Shown: positions 1 to 9,917, counted from the stretch's first letter. The stretch is DNA of 46,873 nt from Clostridiales bacterium (GCA_029100885.1 JAQXPY010000173.1:1-46873); one strand, 5' to 3'. Numbers and translations: made by a program. Notes: generated by a model not told the origin, from the sequence alone.

Positions 1-189
1 TGGCTACTAAGCCAAACGGCCGCGCTGCCTGTTCAGCCGTCATCTTACCATTCGCAAAGCCGCTGCCTCCGGCAGCTTTGTTTGCTCATGGAGATGGCGA
101 CTAAGCCAAACGGCCGCGCTACCTGTTCAGCCGTCATCTTACCATTCGCAAAGCCGCTGCCTCCGGCAGCTTTGTTTGCTCATGGAGAT
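1..189. repeat. 94-bp direct tandem repeat, two near-identical copies; array may continue left of the window
   Basis: ctaagccaaacggccgcgct...tttgctcatggagatg begins at 7 and again at 101 (period 94) with very few mismatches. Confidence 0.9.
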
Positions 190-202
190 GCCGTCTGCTC
201 CT

Positions 203-272
203 CAGCTGCTTACAACCTGCAGTCGAAAAAACATATAAACATGTTTTTTGCGCCTGCAGCATGTAAGCGCTG
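203..272. other. long imperfect inverted repeat (about 32-nt arms, 6-nt loop)
   Basis: cagctgcttacaacctgcagtcgaaaaaacat (203-234) pairs with atgttttttgcgcctgcagcatgtaagcgctg (241-272); inner 9 bp perfect. Confidence 0.75.
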
Positions 273-337
273 AACAGGTACCGCTAGTATACCACAATCT
301 TGTTTGGGGGTACAGAAGAAAACATTATGGGTTATCC

Positions 338-367
338 TTGACTAACTGAAACGGAATAATGTACTAT
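338..367 (+). promoter_or_regulatory. sigma-A-like promoter for ferredoxin (TTGACT-18-TACTAT)
   Basis: TTGACT at 338-343, TACTAT at 362-367, 70 bp upstream of the ferredoxin start. Confidence 0.5.
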
Positions 368-437
368 AGCTTTGCAATATTTTATTTTGCATAAAAATAT
401 CTAAACATTAATGTTTATTTTAAGGAGGAACTGAATT

Positions 438-605
438 ATGACACATACAATTTCTGATGCTTGTGTATCATGCGGAAGCTGCGCAGGTGCTTGCCCTGTT
501 GGCGCTATTTCTGAGGGAGATGGAAAGTACGTAGTAGATGCAGGCGCTTGCATCGATTGCGGAGCTTGCGAGTCAGCTTGCCCTATGGGAGCTATTCAGG
601 CTTGA
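438..605 (+). CDS. 2[4Fe-4S] ferredoxin, clostridial type (55 aa)
   Basis: MTHTISDACVSCGSCAGACPVGAISEGDGKYVVDAGACIDCGACESACPMGAIQA; two CxxCxxCxxxCP motifs; SD aaggagg upstream; too short for the ORF track. Confidence 0.97.
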   Translation: MTHTISDACVSCGSCAGACPVGAISEGDGKYVVDAGACIDCGACESACPMGAIQA

Positions 606-641
606 TAAGAGCATCATTCTGATTGATCATATCACAAATTC

Positions 642-672
642 AGCTGCCGCTATGCGGCAGCTATTTTGTTTA
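642..672 (+). terminator. rho-independent terminator after ferredoxin
   Basis: agctgccgc-tat-gcggcagct followed by attttgttt. Confidence 0.8.
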
Positions 673-698
673 TAACCTTAACTGTTCAGCTGAGGCTA

Positions 699-2135
699 TT
701 AAATTGTATTTGATGTATTCCGCAAAAAAACTATCCGAAATACAGTTTTTCCGTTATCGCTTTCTGCTGTTATCGAGGCATCATGCCTTCTGACTATCTC
801 AGAGGCAATGGTAAGACCGAGACCGGTACCGTCCTTGTTGTTTTCTGCTGTGCTTTTATGAAAGCGCTCAAAGATGTGAGGCATGTCATCAGGGGATATT
901 CCTGTTCCGTAGTCGGTGATGCACAATTCATATCCGTCGGTATCGTTCAGAGTCAGATCGACATTTCCGTTGTCATAGGAGAACTTTACGGCGTTATTCA
1001 GTATGATCATGATCAGCTGGCGTATCCGGTCATAGTCGCCGTTGATCAGACATTCGTTTTCAGGGATCGAACTGCTGACAGTAATATTCTTGGTATGGGC
1101 GGCTCTTCTGACAGATCTCAGAGCATCCCTTACGGCATCGCAGAGATTCATTTCGGACATCCTGAGCATAAAGCCTTCATCCTGAAGTCTGGTGAGCTCC
1201 AGCAGATCATTTACCATGCGTTCGATATGCTCTGTCTCCTTAAGCATATGAGAGTAGTATTCAGCGATCTCACCGGCATCGGTTACAATGTTATTATTGA
1301 GAAGCTCAAGGGATCCCTTAAGAACCGATACAGGAGTACGAAGCTCATGGGATACGGTCACTGCAAATTCTTCACGCATTTTATCTAAACTTCTGTGCTC
1401 TTCATCCGCAGACTTGAGACGGTCGGCAAGCGTATCAAGTCTGGATGCCAGAGGACCCAGAGCAGTACTGTCATAATCTATTCCGGTTCGGAAATCATAA
1501 TCACCTACGGAGAGCATGTGAACTGCCTGATCCATTTTCCTTATGGGAACGGTCAGACGGTAGGAAATATATGCAGACACGGCAATAGAGGCTATCAGAG
1601 CTATAATACAGCCGACAATCAGTGCCAGCATTCCCTGGGATACCGCATCGGAAATGCCGCTGACAGGGGAATGTATCAAAACAGCTCCGGTAATCAAGCC
1701 GTCGCATACTACCGGAGCACCAACGGTTATAATATGTGAACCGAGCGTATCGGAAAAATCCTCGCTGTAGGAGATATTTCCGGTAAATACATCAGATATC
1801 ATCTGATCCGCATTTTCCGGAAGTGAGGCATAGCTGATATCATCGATCTTCTTGCCGCAGGTATAGATATTCAGGCTTCTGTCAATGAGCCATACATCGG
1901 CCATTGTGAGCTCATCAATATAGCCGAGATAGTTTCTGAAGCTTTGGATGTCCGTGGATTCGAAGGCTGACAGGCTGGCGGCAATAGACACAGCCTTTTT
2001 CTGCATGGATTCCCGGCTTATGGCTATTGTGTGGTTTTTAAACAGTGTAAGAAATACATTTCCGAGAATGAATGTGAACAGCAGCATCACGACACCGAAT
2101 ATACAGAGAAGCTTAATAAAAATCTTATTTTTCAC
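699..2135 (-). CDS. HAMP-domain sensor histidine kinase
   Basis: two TM segments, HAMP-like region, VSHELRTPVS H-box, DYGTGISPDDMPHIFERF and GTGLGLTIASEI ATPase motifs; overlaps the response regulator by 11 bp. Confidence 0.95.
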   Translation of the reverse strand: MKNKIFIKLLCIFGVVMLLFTFILGNVFLTLFKNHTIAISRESMQKKAVSIAASLSAFESTDIQSFRNYLGYIDELTMADVWLIDRSLNIYTCGKKIDDISYASLPENADQMISDVFTGNISYSEDFSDTLGSHIITVGAPVVCDGLITGAVLIHSPVSGISDAVSQGMLALIVGCIIALIASIAVSAYISYRLTVPIRKMDQAVHMLSVGDYDFRTGIDYDSTALGPLASRLDTLADRLKSADEEHRSLDKMREEFAVTVSHELRTPVSVLKGSLELLNNNIVTDAGEIAEYYSHMLKETEHIERMVNDLLELTRLQDEGFMLRMSEMNLCDAVRDALRSVRRAAHTKNITVSSSIPENECLINGDYDRIRQLIMIILNNAVKFSYDNGNVDLTLNDTDGYELCITDYGTGISPDDMPHIFERFHKSTAENNKDGTGLGLTIASEIVRRHDASITAESDNGKTVFRIVFLRNTSNTI

Positions 2136-2832
2136 TGTTCACCTCGAATTTGTAGCCGACATTTCTGATGGTACGGATATCCCAGGCAGGGTGCGGGACA
2201 GAGTCAAGCTTTGCACGCAGACGCTTGATATGGGAGTCCACGGTTCTTGGGTCGCCGCAGTAATCGTAGCCCCACAGCATATCGAGCAGCATTTCCCTTG
2301 AATAGGCGCGGAATCGTCCGTTTGCCAGCGTCCACAGCATGTCAGTCTCTCTTTTTGTCAGATTTATCCGGGTATCGCCTATCATGACTCTGTAGTTTGA
2401 AAGATTGATGCTGAGATCTTTGACACAGAGAGAATGTTCCCCGGGATTAGTGCTTTTTTCTATACGGCGCATAACCGCCCGGATTCTGGCGATGACCTCT
2501 CCCGGAGAAAAGGGTTTGACAATATAGTCGTCAGCCCCGATCTCAAGGCCCATGATCTTTTCGAAGTCCTCTCCTCTGGCGGTGATCATAATAATAGGGA
2601 CATCTGATTCCTTTCTGATCTCCCTGCACACCTGAAAGCCGTCAGGTCCCGGCATCATCACATCAAGCAGAATGATACCCGGCCTGAATCTGAAGAAGCT
2701 CTCTAAAGCCTCATTACCATTATATGCGGTTATTGCCGAATAGCCTTCATTCAGAACAGCAGCCTTGAGAATGTTAACAAGCTGCCTGTTGTCATCTGCG
2801 ATTAATACTGTAGTCATATTTTGAGGATCCAT
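2125..2832 (-). CDS. OmpR-family response regulator
   Basis: receiver (DDN, LLDVMMPGPDG, KPF) plus winged-helix C-terminus (RTVDSHIKRLRAKL, VGYKFE). Confidence 0.95.
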   Translation of the reverse strand: MDPQNMTTVLIADDNRQLVNILKAAVLNEGYSAITAYNGNEALESFFRFRPGIILLDVMMPGPDGFQVCREIRKESDVPIIMITARGEDFEKIMGLEIGADDYIVKPFSPGEVIARIRAVMRRIEKSTNPGEHSLCVKDLSINLSNYRVMIGDTRINLTKRETDMLWTLANGRFRAYSREMLLDMLWGYDYCGDPRTVDSHIKRLRAKLDSVPHPAWDIRTIRNVGYKFEVNSEK

Positions 2833-2859
2833 GAAAAATAAATGAAGCTAAGAAAATAC

Positions 2860-2895
2860 AGGGCTCTGATCAGGCGAACGCCAGGTCAGAGCCCT
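2860..2895 (-). terminator. intergenic hairpin, possible terminator of the SDR gene
   Basis: agggctctga ... tcagagccct, 10-bp arms. Confidence 0.5.
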
Positions 2896-3133
2896 ATTCA
2901 GTCAGAGCCATAATGATAGGAGTCCGAAAGGCTGAAAACACACCATGCACCATCTTAAGGCATGTAAAAAACAAGTTTCGGAAAATGCTCTGATTAAAGA
3001 CAGTATAGCATCCGAATATGGCAATATTATGTCAATCCACCTCCAAATGGTGTTTATCTGACGGTAATGACTTTTTCTCTGACAGTTCCCGAGATGATCC
3101 GCATCACGGCGAAAATGCCGGAGCGAAGAGCGA

Positions 3134-3910
3134 TCAGAAGCATTCCAGAATGAGACCGCCGTCACAGGTTATCGTAACACCCTGTGTATAGCTGCTTGCA
3201 TCGGAAGCAAGATACAGAAGAGCGCCGGAGAGGTCGCCGTATCCGCCGAGACGCTTCTGAGGAACCTTTCTTCTGATATTCTCGAGGATATCTGCAGGGG
3301 TATCAGGAGCCATCTCACCGTTCTGCATATTTCCCGGAGCTATTCCGTTGACATAGATGCCATGCTGAGCCCATGCTGCGGCACAGGACTTTGTGAGAGC
3401 ATACTCTGCAGCCTTGGCAACATGATATGCCGGAGCTACAGGGGATGCTGAAAAGCTGTTTACGGAATTGATGTTGATGATCTTTCCGTAATGATTAGGA
3501 AGCATGGAAGCATTTACAACAGCCTTGCTCATCATCCATGTTCCGATGACATCAACATCCATAACCTCTCTGAAGTCCTTTGACTCCATTGCCTCCGGCG
3601 AACCGTAGCGGATGATTCCTGCATTATTGACAAGAATATCGATCTTTCCGTATTCATCCATGACCTTTGCAACAGCTGCGTTGACACTGTCCTCGTCAGC
3701 AATATTCACCTTAACGCAAATGACTCTGCGTCCTGTCTTTTCGGTAATTCCCTCGGCAACCTTCTTCATCTTTTCTTCGTTGCCGGCCATTAAAGCGATA
3801 TCTGCTCCGTATTCAGCAAGAGATGTGGCAAGCTCGATACCGAGACCCCTGGAGCCTCCGGTAACAACTGCTGTTCTTCCTGTGAGATCAAAGCTGATTG
3901 TTTTTTGCAT
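3134..3910 (-). CDS. SDR family oxidoreductase (gluconate 5-dehydrogenase-like)
   Basis: TGGSRGLG cofactor motif, NNAG, YHVAK catalytic motif; start chosen at MQKTISFDL after aggaaact SD-like region. Confidence 0.9.
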   Translation of the reverse strand: MQKTISFDLTGRTAVVTGGSRGLGIELATSLAEYGADIALMAGNEEKMKKVAEGITEKTGRRVICVKVNIADEDSVNAAVAKVMDEYGKIDILVNNAGIIRYGSPEAMESKDFREVMDVDVIGTWMMSKAVVNASMLPNHYGKIININSVNSFSASPVAPAYHVAKAAEYALTKSCAAAWAQHGIYVNGIAPGNMQNGEMAPDTPADILENIRRKVPQKRLGGYGDLSGALLYLASDASSYTQGVTITCDGGLILECF

Positions 3911-4042
3911 ATTAGTTTCCTCCTTGATGGGAATGATCTGTGATATTATTTTAACAAACATTATTCACATGTCAAGTCGGCAGCGCCTGGGAGGAAAACC
4001 GAAAATGATAAGCGGATAATGAGAACTGAATAATGAAAATAA

Positions 4043-4098
4043 AAAAAAGCGGGATCCGCATCGTTATCCGATGAAGACCCCGTTTCTTTTTTTGCTTA
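4043..4098 (-). terminator. probable bidirectional terminator
   Basis: aaaaaaaagcgggatccgcatcg ... cgatgaagaccccgtttcttttttt. Confidence 0.6.
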
Positions 4099-4103
4099 AA
4101 TAA

Positions 4104-4322
4104 TTATTCCTCGGCAGGAGCTCCGCTGAGGAGCTCGTTGAGCTGTGATACGAGCACATCGCAGTCGAGGCCGTGTACCATACATGCTTCCTCGAGAGTT
4201 TCCATCTGTGATGCAGGGCAGCCGAGGCAATGCATGCCGGAATTCATAAGGGCTGCAGCAATGAGGTTGGCGTTCTCAAAGGTAAGAAGCTCTCCGATAC
4301 GCATGTTCTTGTTGATGGTCAT
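4104..4322 (-). CDS. DUF1858 domain-containing protein
   Basis: MTINKNMRIGELLTFENANLIAAALMNSGMHCLGCPASQMETLEEACMVHGLD; CxxC hybrid-cluster-associated disulfide domain pattern. Confidence 0.88.
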   Translation of the reverse strand: MTINKNMRIGELLTFENANLIAAALMNSGMHCLGCPASQMETLEEACMVHGLDCDVLVSQLNELLSGAPAEE

Positions 4323-4402
4323 TGTATAAATCCTCCTGAAATGATATCTGTTCCGCTGATCAGGAACCATAATGCTCCTGATAATATTACGGTTCTCTGT
4401 GA

Positions 4403-5179
4403 TCAGATCTGTGAAAGCTTTCCGATGGCATTTCCGGCAGCGATGACATCATAGTGTTCATCATAATAGTACAGAGTGTTCTGTACGGTTCTGATCATAC
4501 GTCCGTATTCCGCAATTATATTGCAGGCTCTCGAAAACTCATCCGCATCTGCCACAGTGTTGGAAAGTACAAGTACATAGTGCCCGTCGTGAGGACTCTT
4601 GTACAGTGAACTGGTGCCGGTAAAGGCTCTGGCTGCTCCGGATGCGCGTATAACAGAGTCGAGATCGGAAAATGAAAATGCTCTGAAATAAGGTGCTGAT
4701 GCAGCAGGCGTCTGGACTTCCCCTGAAGGCTGGGCTGTATCTGTGCCGGAAGCGGAAGTCTCGGCTGCTCCGGAGGAAGCAGTCGTCCGTGGTTCAAGCT
4801 TTTTAAGCTGCTCCGCGAGACCGTCCGCACCCTCTAAAAGGGCCGAAGCAAGCTTGCTGAGCCAGTTTTCGGCATCCTTCTTCAGACCCGGAGTCTGGGT
4901 GAAGCGTGAAAAACGTGTGTCAAGCTCCTCAGGGTCGGATACCTTGGAAATAATAAGCTGGATAGAATCGCTGCTCATCGGAATAGCCTCGATCATAATA
5001 GGTGTGTTTCCCGCATTAAAGCCCACCTCGTTGCTCGCCTTGGTCATCATTTCATCAAAAAGCTTTCTGGCCTTTTCCGAACCGTAGGCAAGTTCCTTGA
5101 TGTTGAGATTACGCACGCTCAGATCAAAGCTTGTCAGAGTACATCTTATAGAATTTTCGTTGATTCTCTCTATTCTCAT
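4403..5179 (-). CDS. mecA: adaptor protein MecA
   Basis: MRIERINENSIRCTLTSFDLSVRNLNIKELAYGSEKARKLFDEMM N-domain, low-complexity linker, C-domain. Confidence 0.92.
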   Translation of the reverse strand: MRIERINENSIRCTLTSFDLSVRNLNIKELAYGSEKARKLFDEMMTKASNEVGFNAGNTPIMIEAIPMSSDSIQLIISKVSDPEELDTRFSRFTQTPGLKKDAENWLSKLASALLEGADGLAEQLKKLEPRTTASSGAAETSASGTDTAQPSGEVQTPAASAPYFRAFSFSDLDSVIRASGAARAFTGTSSLYKSPHDGHYVLVLSNTVADADEFSRACNIIAEYGRMIRTVQNTLYYYDEHYDVIAAGNAIGKLSQI

Positions 5180-5299
5180 AATTCTCCTTCTTTAGTTTAT
5201 CTATAATACAACAAATCTTTTCATATATCAATTAAGACATTTCACTTTAGAAAAATTTCACATTTATGTCAACCTTATCAAAATAAGTGCATAGCAATT

Positions 5300-5545
5300 T
5301 TGGATATTTTTTCAGATAATTGTTTCACGGTACCCGAAACGGACATGTTCCATTCGGTGCCGGTGTATCGTTTTCAGGTCTGTGATCATATCTTTTTGTA
5401 TCAGTTCGATGCGCCATCGGTATTCACCTATGAAAAGAGCAGACGGATCATCAGTCTGAATACTGCGGCAGCAGCCGGTCAGCTTATCAGGGCATCTCAG
5501 CCGGATGCCGAAAGGCTGTTTGTCACAGGGCCGCTTAGGCTGTAG
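5300..5545 (+). CDS. hypothetical protein (TTG start)
   Basis: ORF only; no clear SD; lies directly upstream of the next ORF. Confidence 0.3.
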   Translation: MDIFSDNCFTVPETDMFHSVPVYRFQVCDHIFLYQFDAPSVFTYEKSRRIISLNTAAAAGQLIRASQPDAERLFVTGPLRL

Positions 5546-5557
5546 TGCAAGGGGGAG

Positions 5558-5815
5558 ATGAAAAAAGTGTCAGAAGACAGATTAACAAATGAACAGCAGA
5601 GATTTCTGGATCGGCTGAAAAACTACAAGGCTCATGGAGTCAGGATCATCATCGACGGCCTGGAGCTGCCGGAGATAGAATGGGAAAAAATATTCATGCT
5701 CGCAGAAAACGGTCCGGACGGCATCACCCAGTTTTATATGTCGGATTATGTGACAGGAGACAACGGTGATATCGACGAGATAAGGCTGGACAAATTTCAG
5801 ATCAGACTGGTCTGA
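5558..5815 (+). CDS. hypothetical protein, 85 aa
   Basis: good SD (gggggag) 4-5 nt before ATG; acidic and folded-looking composition. Confidence 0.65.
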   Translation: MKKVSEDRLTNEQQRFLDRLKNYKAHGVRIIIDGLELPEIEWEKIFMLAENGPDGITQFYMSDYVTGDNGDIDEIRLDKFQIRLV

Positions 5816-5929
5816 TACGATTATCCCTCAGGCACTGCTTTTGCAGGCATGTCGGGTAATCATCCGTATGCCGCTGCAAAGGAACCGTATAGTGCCGCAT
5901 ATCTGACTGCCTGAAAAATTGAATAACGA

Positions 5930-5997
5930 AAGATCAGCCCGCTTCCTAAGATGCATTCTGCCCGCATGATAAGGGGAAACCGGGCTGATCTTGTTTT
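5930..5997 (+). terminator. inverted repeat, possible terminator
   Basis: aagatcagcccg (5930-5941) / cgggctgatctt (5981-5992) followed by gtttt; long loop. Confidence 0.45.
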
Positions 5998-6226
5998 GCT
6001 TTCACCTGCGGTTATACGGCCGGCGTCTGCGGTCCGGATTGATTTTGACGCTGAATAAAGCTATAATTCCGTAAGCCTGCTGCTTAAACGGCAGGAAAAC
6101 ATCAGGCGTTTTTCCTGAAATCACAAAGTCATTGAACAGTCATCCAATCATCAGGCTTCGTGGCAAACAGGAAACAGTCATGAAGGTATAAAACTGACGT
6201 AGTGCTGCATATAACGGAGAAATAAG

Positions 6227-7930
6227 ATGGGTCGATCAAGACAAAAAAAGAACAGCAGATCCGCATCAGCGGTATTTGCTGTTTTGATCTGTGCATTTTT
6301 TGTGATTCTCGCTGTCGGCTTAGGACCGGGACTCGCAAAAATGCTTCTTCCTTCCGGCGAAAGAAAAGATCTGAATGAGTGGTTTGAGGTGGGAAAGGAA
6401 GAGGTAAGGATTTATTTAAATGAAGAGCCGGAGGATGAGTTTCTGGGAACAAGACAAGACGGAGGGGTATACCTTCCTTTTGAATATGTCAGAGAGACGC
6501 TGAACAGCCGCTTTTTTCTCAGCAGGCAGGATGAGATGCTCAGCTATACCCTTCCGGACGGAACGGATGATATCCGCCTCGGAGACAGCTGTGAAGGCCG
6601 CACGGCACTGATCGAAACAAATGGAGAGTATCTGGTCAGTCTGGATGTGGTGGAAAAATACACCGATATCACAGCGGAGACCTTCTGCTCTGAGGAAACA
6701 GCTGCCGGAAGACTCTATCTAAATACCGGAGGGTCGGTCATATCAGAAGCAGAGCTTGTGAAAAAAGCTTCGGTCAGAACAAGAAGAGACAGACGGGCGC
6801 CTATCCTGACGACGGCAAGCAAAGGAGAAACGGTCATAGTCAGTGATTCAGAGGAGGACTGGAGCAGAGTCAGGACAGCCGACGGGATCATCGGCTTTAT
6901 CAGATCGGACTGTATCGGAGAGACCTTTTCCCGGACAATTAACACAGGCCTTGAAGCGCCTGATTACGGTCGTACCGAAACACATGAAAAGATAGTAATG
7001 GGCTGGCATGGAGTGTATAATAAACAGGGAAACGCATCCCTTGACCGTATTCTTGGGACTTCCGGAGGGCATATCAATGTTATTTCACCCACATGGATAC
7101 AGATTGCCGGAGCGAAGGGAGAGATCGAGAATTTCTCCGACAGAGAATATGTTGAAAAAGCCCATGCGGCGGGGATAGATGTGTGGGCCGGTGTGGATAA
7201 TTTCAACCAGCCGGGAGGCGTCAGCGAATTCAGGACAGGAGAATTCTTTGAGTCTGCAGAAAACAGGCGCGGCTTTATTGACGTGCTTATAGAATCTGCC
7301 GAGAATTTTGGCTATGACGGTCTCAATCTGGATTTTGAGGGCATCCCTTCATCGGCAGGAGAGAGCTATACCCAGTTTATCAGAGAGCTGTCAGTGAAAT
7401 GCCGCAGCAGAGGACTGGTGCTGTCGGTGGACAATTATGTTCCGTATGGATTTAATGATTTTTATAATATAGACGAGCAGGGAATATTTGCGGACTATGT
7501 CGTTGTAATGCTATATGACGAGAATACCTCGGAGGCAGGTCCCGTAGCTTCCTTAAGCTATACGGAGTACGGTATATCAAAGACCCTTGAGGAGGTTCCC
7601 GCAGAGCGGGTCATCGCAGCATTTCCGCTGTATACGAGACTGTGGACGGAAAAGGATGGAAAGCTTTCCTCCGAGACCATGAGCATTTCAAAGGCGGTAA
7701 AATATGCCGAAGAGCAGGAGATCGGCCTTTCGTGGGATGAGGAGTCAGGACAGCTCTACGGAGAAAAAAGAGACGGGGTTTCCGTGCGCAGACTCTGGAC
7801 GGAGAACGGAGCCTCTCTGAAGCTGAAAATGCAGGTCGCCGAAGAAAATCAGACAGGCGGTATCGCTGTCTGGAGGCTGGGATATGATACCGAGGAGGTA
7901 TGGGAGGTGCTTGGTTGGAAACACGATTGA
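6227..7930 (+). CDS. membrane-anchored/secreted SH3-like plus glycoside hydrolase family 18 protein
   Basis: N-terminal TM; SH3b-like TTASKGETVIVSDSEEDWSRVRTADGIIGFIRSD; GH18 motif YDGLNLDFEGIP; C-terminal GGIAVWRLG. Confidence 0.92.
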   Translation: MGRSRQKKNSRSASAVFAVLICAFFVILAVGLGPGLAKMLLPSGERKDLNEWFEVGKEEVRIYLNEEPEDEFLGTRQDGGVYLPFEYVRETLNSRFFLSRQDEMLSYTLPDGTDDIRLGDSCEGRTALIETNGEYLVSLDVVEKYTDITAETFCSEETAAGRLYLNTGGSVISEAELVKKASVRTRRDRRAPILTTASKGETVIVSDSEEDWSRVRTADGIIGFIRSDCIGETFSRTINTGLEAPDYGRTETHEKIVMGWHGVYNKQGNASLDRILGTSGGHINVISPTWIQIAGAKGEIENFSDREYVEKAHAAGIDVWAGVDNFNQPGGVSEFRTGEFFESAENRRGFIDVLIESAENFGYDGLNLDFEGIPSSAGESYTQFIRELSVKCRSRGLVLSVDNYVPYGFNDFYNIDEQGIFADYVVVMLYDENTSEAGPVASLSYTEYGISKTLEEVPAERVIAAFPLYTRLWTEKDGKLSSETMSISKAVKYAEEQEIGLSWDEESGQLYGEKRDGVSVRRLWTENGASLKLKMQVAEENQTGGIAVWRLGYDTEEVWEVLGWKHD

Positions 7931-9018
7931 TCGTTCTGAAGGATTATAAGAGAACAGGGGTGCTCAGCGACGCAGATAAAACAGAGCTCAGGGCTGCCGC
8001 ACAGATTCTGAAAAACGGCGGTCTTGCCGCATTTCCTACCGAGACTGTTTACGGACTTGGCGGGGATGCGCTTAGAAAAGAGGCTGCAAGGAAGATCTAT
8101 GCCGCCAAGGGAAGACCCTCGGACAATCCGCTGATAGTTCATATCAGCAATATGGATCAGCTGTATCCTCTGATAGACAGCATGCCTGAGGCGGCAAGAA
8201 AAATGGCGGACAGGTTCTGGCCAGGTCCTCTGACTATGGTGTTCAGAAAATCCGACGCGGTTCCCGCAGAGACCACCGGAGGGCTGGATACGGTGGCTGT
8301 GAGATTTCCGGTACATCCTGTGGCGAGAGCTCTGATAGAATATTCGGGAACCGTAATAGCCGCTCCGAGTGCAAATCTTTCCGGAAGACCGAGCACGACG
8401 AATGCGGAGCACTGTATAGAGGATCTGACCGGAAGAGTGGAGGCTATAGTGGACGGGGGAAGCTGTGATATCGGACTGGAATCGACGATCCTGGATGTGA
8501 GTACAGGGGAGCCTGTCCTGCTGAGACCGGGCGCCGTGACACTGGAAATGATAAGAGAGACTCTCGGAGCGGATATCGGAGAGGATGCGGCGATAAAGGG
8601 ACCGCTGGAGGAAGGCGAGAGACCCAAGGCGCCGGGAATGAAATACAGGCACTATGCACCGAAGGCGCAGATGGTGCTTGTGACCGAAAGACATGGAGGC
8701 AGTATTTCCGGTGCTGTGGCAGAGCTGCTGGAAAAGCACCTCAGGGAGAAGAAAAAATGTGCGCTTTTATGCTCTGAGGAATGTATTGCGGAGCTTAAGC
8801 TCAGCCGCCCTCTGATACTGGAGGGAGTCACAGTCAAGTCCTCGGGAAGCAGGAACGACAAGTCGGAGATGGCTCATGTGCTGTTTGAAAGGCTCAGAGA
8901 AATGGATGCCGAGGATATTGAATTTATTGCTGCGGAAGGCTGCAGCGAAGAGCAGCTGGGAAAGGCTCTTATGAACAGAATGCAGAAGGCCTCCGCATGG
9001 CAGATATTGTATGTATGA
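7915..9018 (+). CDS. sua5: L-threonylcarbamoyladenylate synthase (Sua5/YwlC type)
   Basis: AAQILKNGGLAAFPTETVYGLGGDA, KGRPSDNPLIVHI, SANLSGRPSTT, C-terminal Sua5 domain (SPGMKYRHYAPK-like APGMKYRHYAPK); TTG start at 7915 preferred (ggagg spacing), alternative ATG at 7900. Confidence 0.95.
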   Translation: METRLIVLKDYKRTGVLSDADKTELRAAAQILKNGGLAAFPTETVYGLGGDALRKEAARKIYAAKGRPSDNPLIVHISNMDQLYPLIDSMPEAARKMADRFWPGPLTMVFRKSDAVPAETTGGLDTVAVRFPVHPVARALIEYSGTVIAAPSANLSGRPSTTNAEHCIEDLTGRVEAIVDGGSCDIGLESTILDVSTGEPVLLRPGAVTLEMIRETLGADIGEDAAIKGPLEEGERPKAPGMKYRHYAPKAQMVLVTERHGGSISGAVAELLEKHLREKKKCALLCSEECIAELKLSRPLILEGVTVKSSGSRNDKSEMAHVLFERLREMDAEDIEFIAAEGCSEEQLGKALMNRMQKASAWQILYV

Positions 9019-9689
9019 AAGCTATGAAGGAATCAAAGAAAAAGAAAGCGGAACGAATCAGCAGAATACTGGAGCTGTTTGACAGGGAATACGGAACAGA
9101 GCTGAGATGTGCGCTCGAGCACAGATCCGCATGGGAGCTTCTCGTAGCCACTATTCTCAGCGCCCAGTGCACCGATGCAAGGGTCAATATGGTTACGGGT
9201 CCATTGTTTGAGAAGTATCCTGCACCCGAGGCCTTTGCACGTGCGGATCAGGCAGAGCTTGAACGGGATATCCATTCTACAGGCTTCTTCAGAAACAAGG
9301 CGAAAAATATCATTCTGTGTGCAAGACAGATAGTAGAGGAATATGGAGGAGAGGTGCCGTCGGGGCTCGAGGAGCTGACAGGGCTTGCCGGAGTCGGAAG
9401 AAAAACAGCCAATGTTATACGCGGCAATATATATAATGAGCCGAGCATAGTGGTGGATACACATGTGAAGAGGATCAGCAGGCTGCTGGGACTTACAGAC
9501 ACATCCGACCCTGTTAAGGCTGAATTTGAGCTGATGGATCTGCTGCCGAAGGATCACTGGATACTCTGGAATATAGATGTGATAACACTCGGAAGAAGCA
9601 TATGCATAGCCAACCGTCCGAAATGCAGCGAGTGCTTTCTGAGAGGCGAGTGTCCGTCTGCGGGTTCTGAACGTAAAAACGGAAAATAA
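8997..9689 (+). CDS. nth: endonuclease III
   Basis: LVATILSAQCTDARVN, LTGLAGVGRKTANVI HhH, VDTHVKRISRLLGL, C-x6-C-x2-C-x5-C cluster at the C-terminus. Confidence 0.96.
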   Translation: MADIVCMKAMKESKKKKAERISRILELFDREYGTELRCALEHRSAWELLVATILSAQCTDARVNMVTGPLFEKYPAPEAFARADQAELERDIHSTGFFRNKAKNIILCARQIVEEYGGEVPSGLEELTGLAGVGRKTANVIRGNIYNEPSIVVDTHVKRISRLLGLTDTSDPVKAEFELMDLLPKDHWILWNIDVITLGRSICIANRPKCSECFLRGECPSAGSERKNGK

Positions 9690-9827
9690 AAAAATCCGTT
9701 GTGATAATAAATAGTATAAGGTAAAATAATTCTTTAACACAGTCGGTCAGGAGAGAAAAATATCCGTTTCGGGGATGTCTCAGGCCGCAGGACGGGTTTG
9801 AACAATATTGATCGGGGGATTACAATT

Positions 9828-9917
9828 ATGGATAAGAAAAAGGCATTTATGGCAGTCATTGCAGTAATTGTTGTTATTTGCATGGTGGTGCCTATGGTGC
9901 TGTCGCTGGCAATGTGA
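9828..9917 (+). CDS. 29-aa single-TM small membrane peptide
   Basis: MDKKKAFMAVIAVIVVICMVVPMVLSLAM; positive N-terminus then hydrophobic; SD-like cggggg upstream. Confidence 0.6.
   Translation: MDKKKAFMAVIAVIVVICMVVPMVLSLAM

Noticed and set aside
82-273. 63-aa plus-strand ORF
   Set aside because: Lies within the 94-bp repeat and hairpin; no SD; composition reflects the repeat.
783-1388. 201-aa plus-strand ORF
   Set aside because: Antisense to the histidine kinase, which has clear domain motifs; mirror ORF from codon bias.
4403-5179. Low-complexity Ala/Ser/Thr linker in MecA
   Set aside because: Variable linker between the two MecA domains is normal for the family.
7849-8739. 296-aa minus-strand ORF
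   Set aside because: Antisense to GH18/sua5 coding sequence; no recognisable domain, Ser/Arg/His-rich mirror translation.
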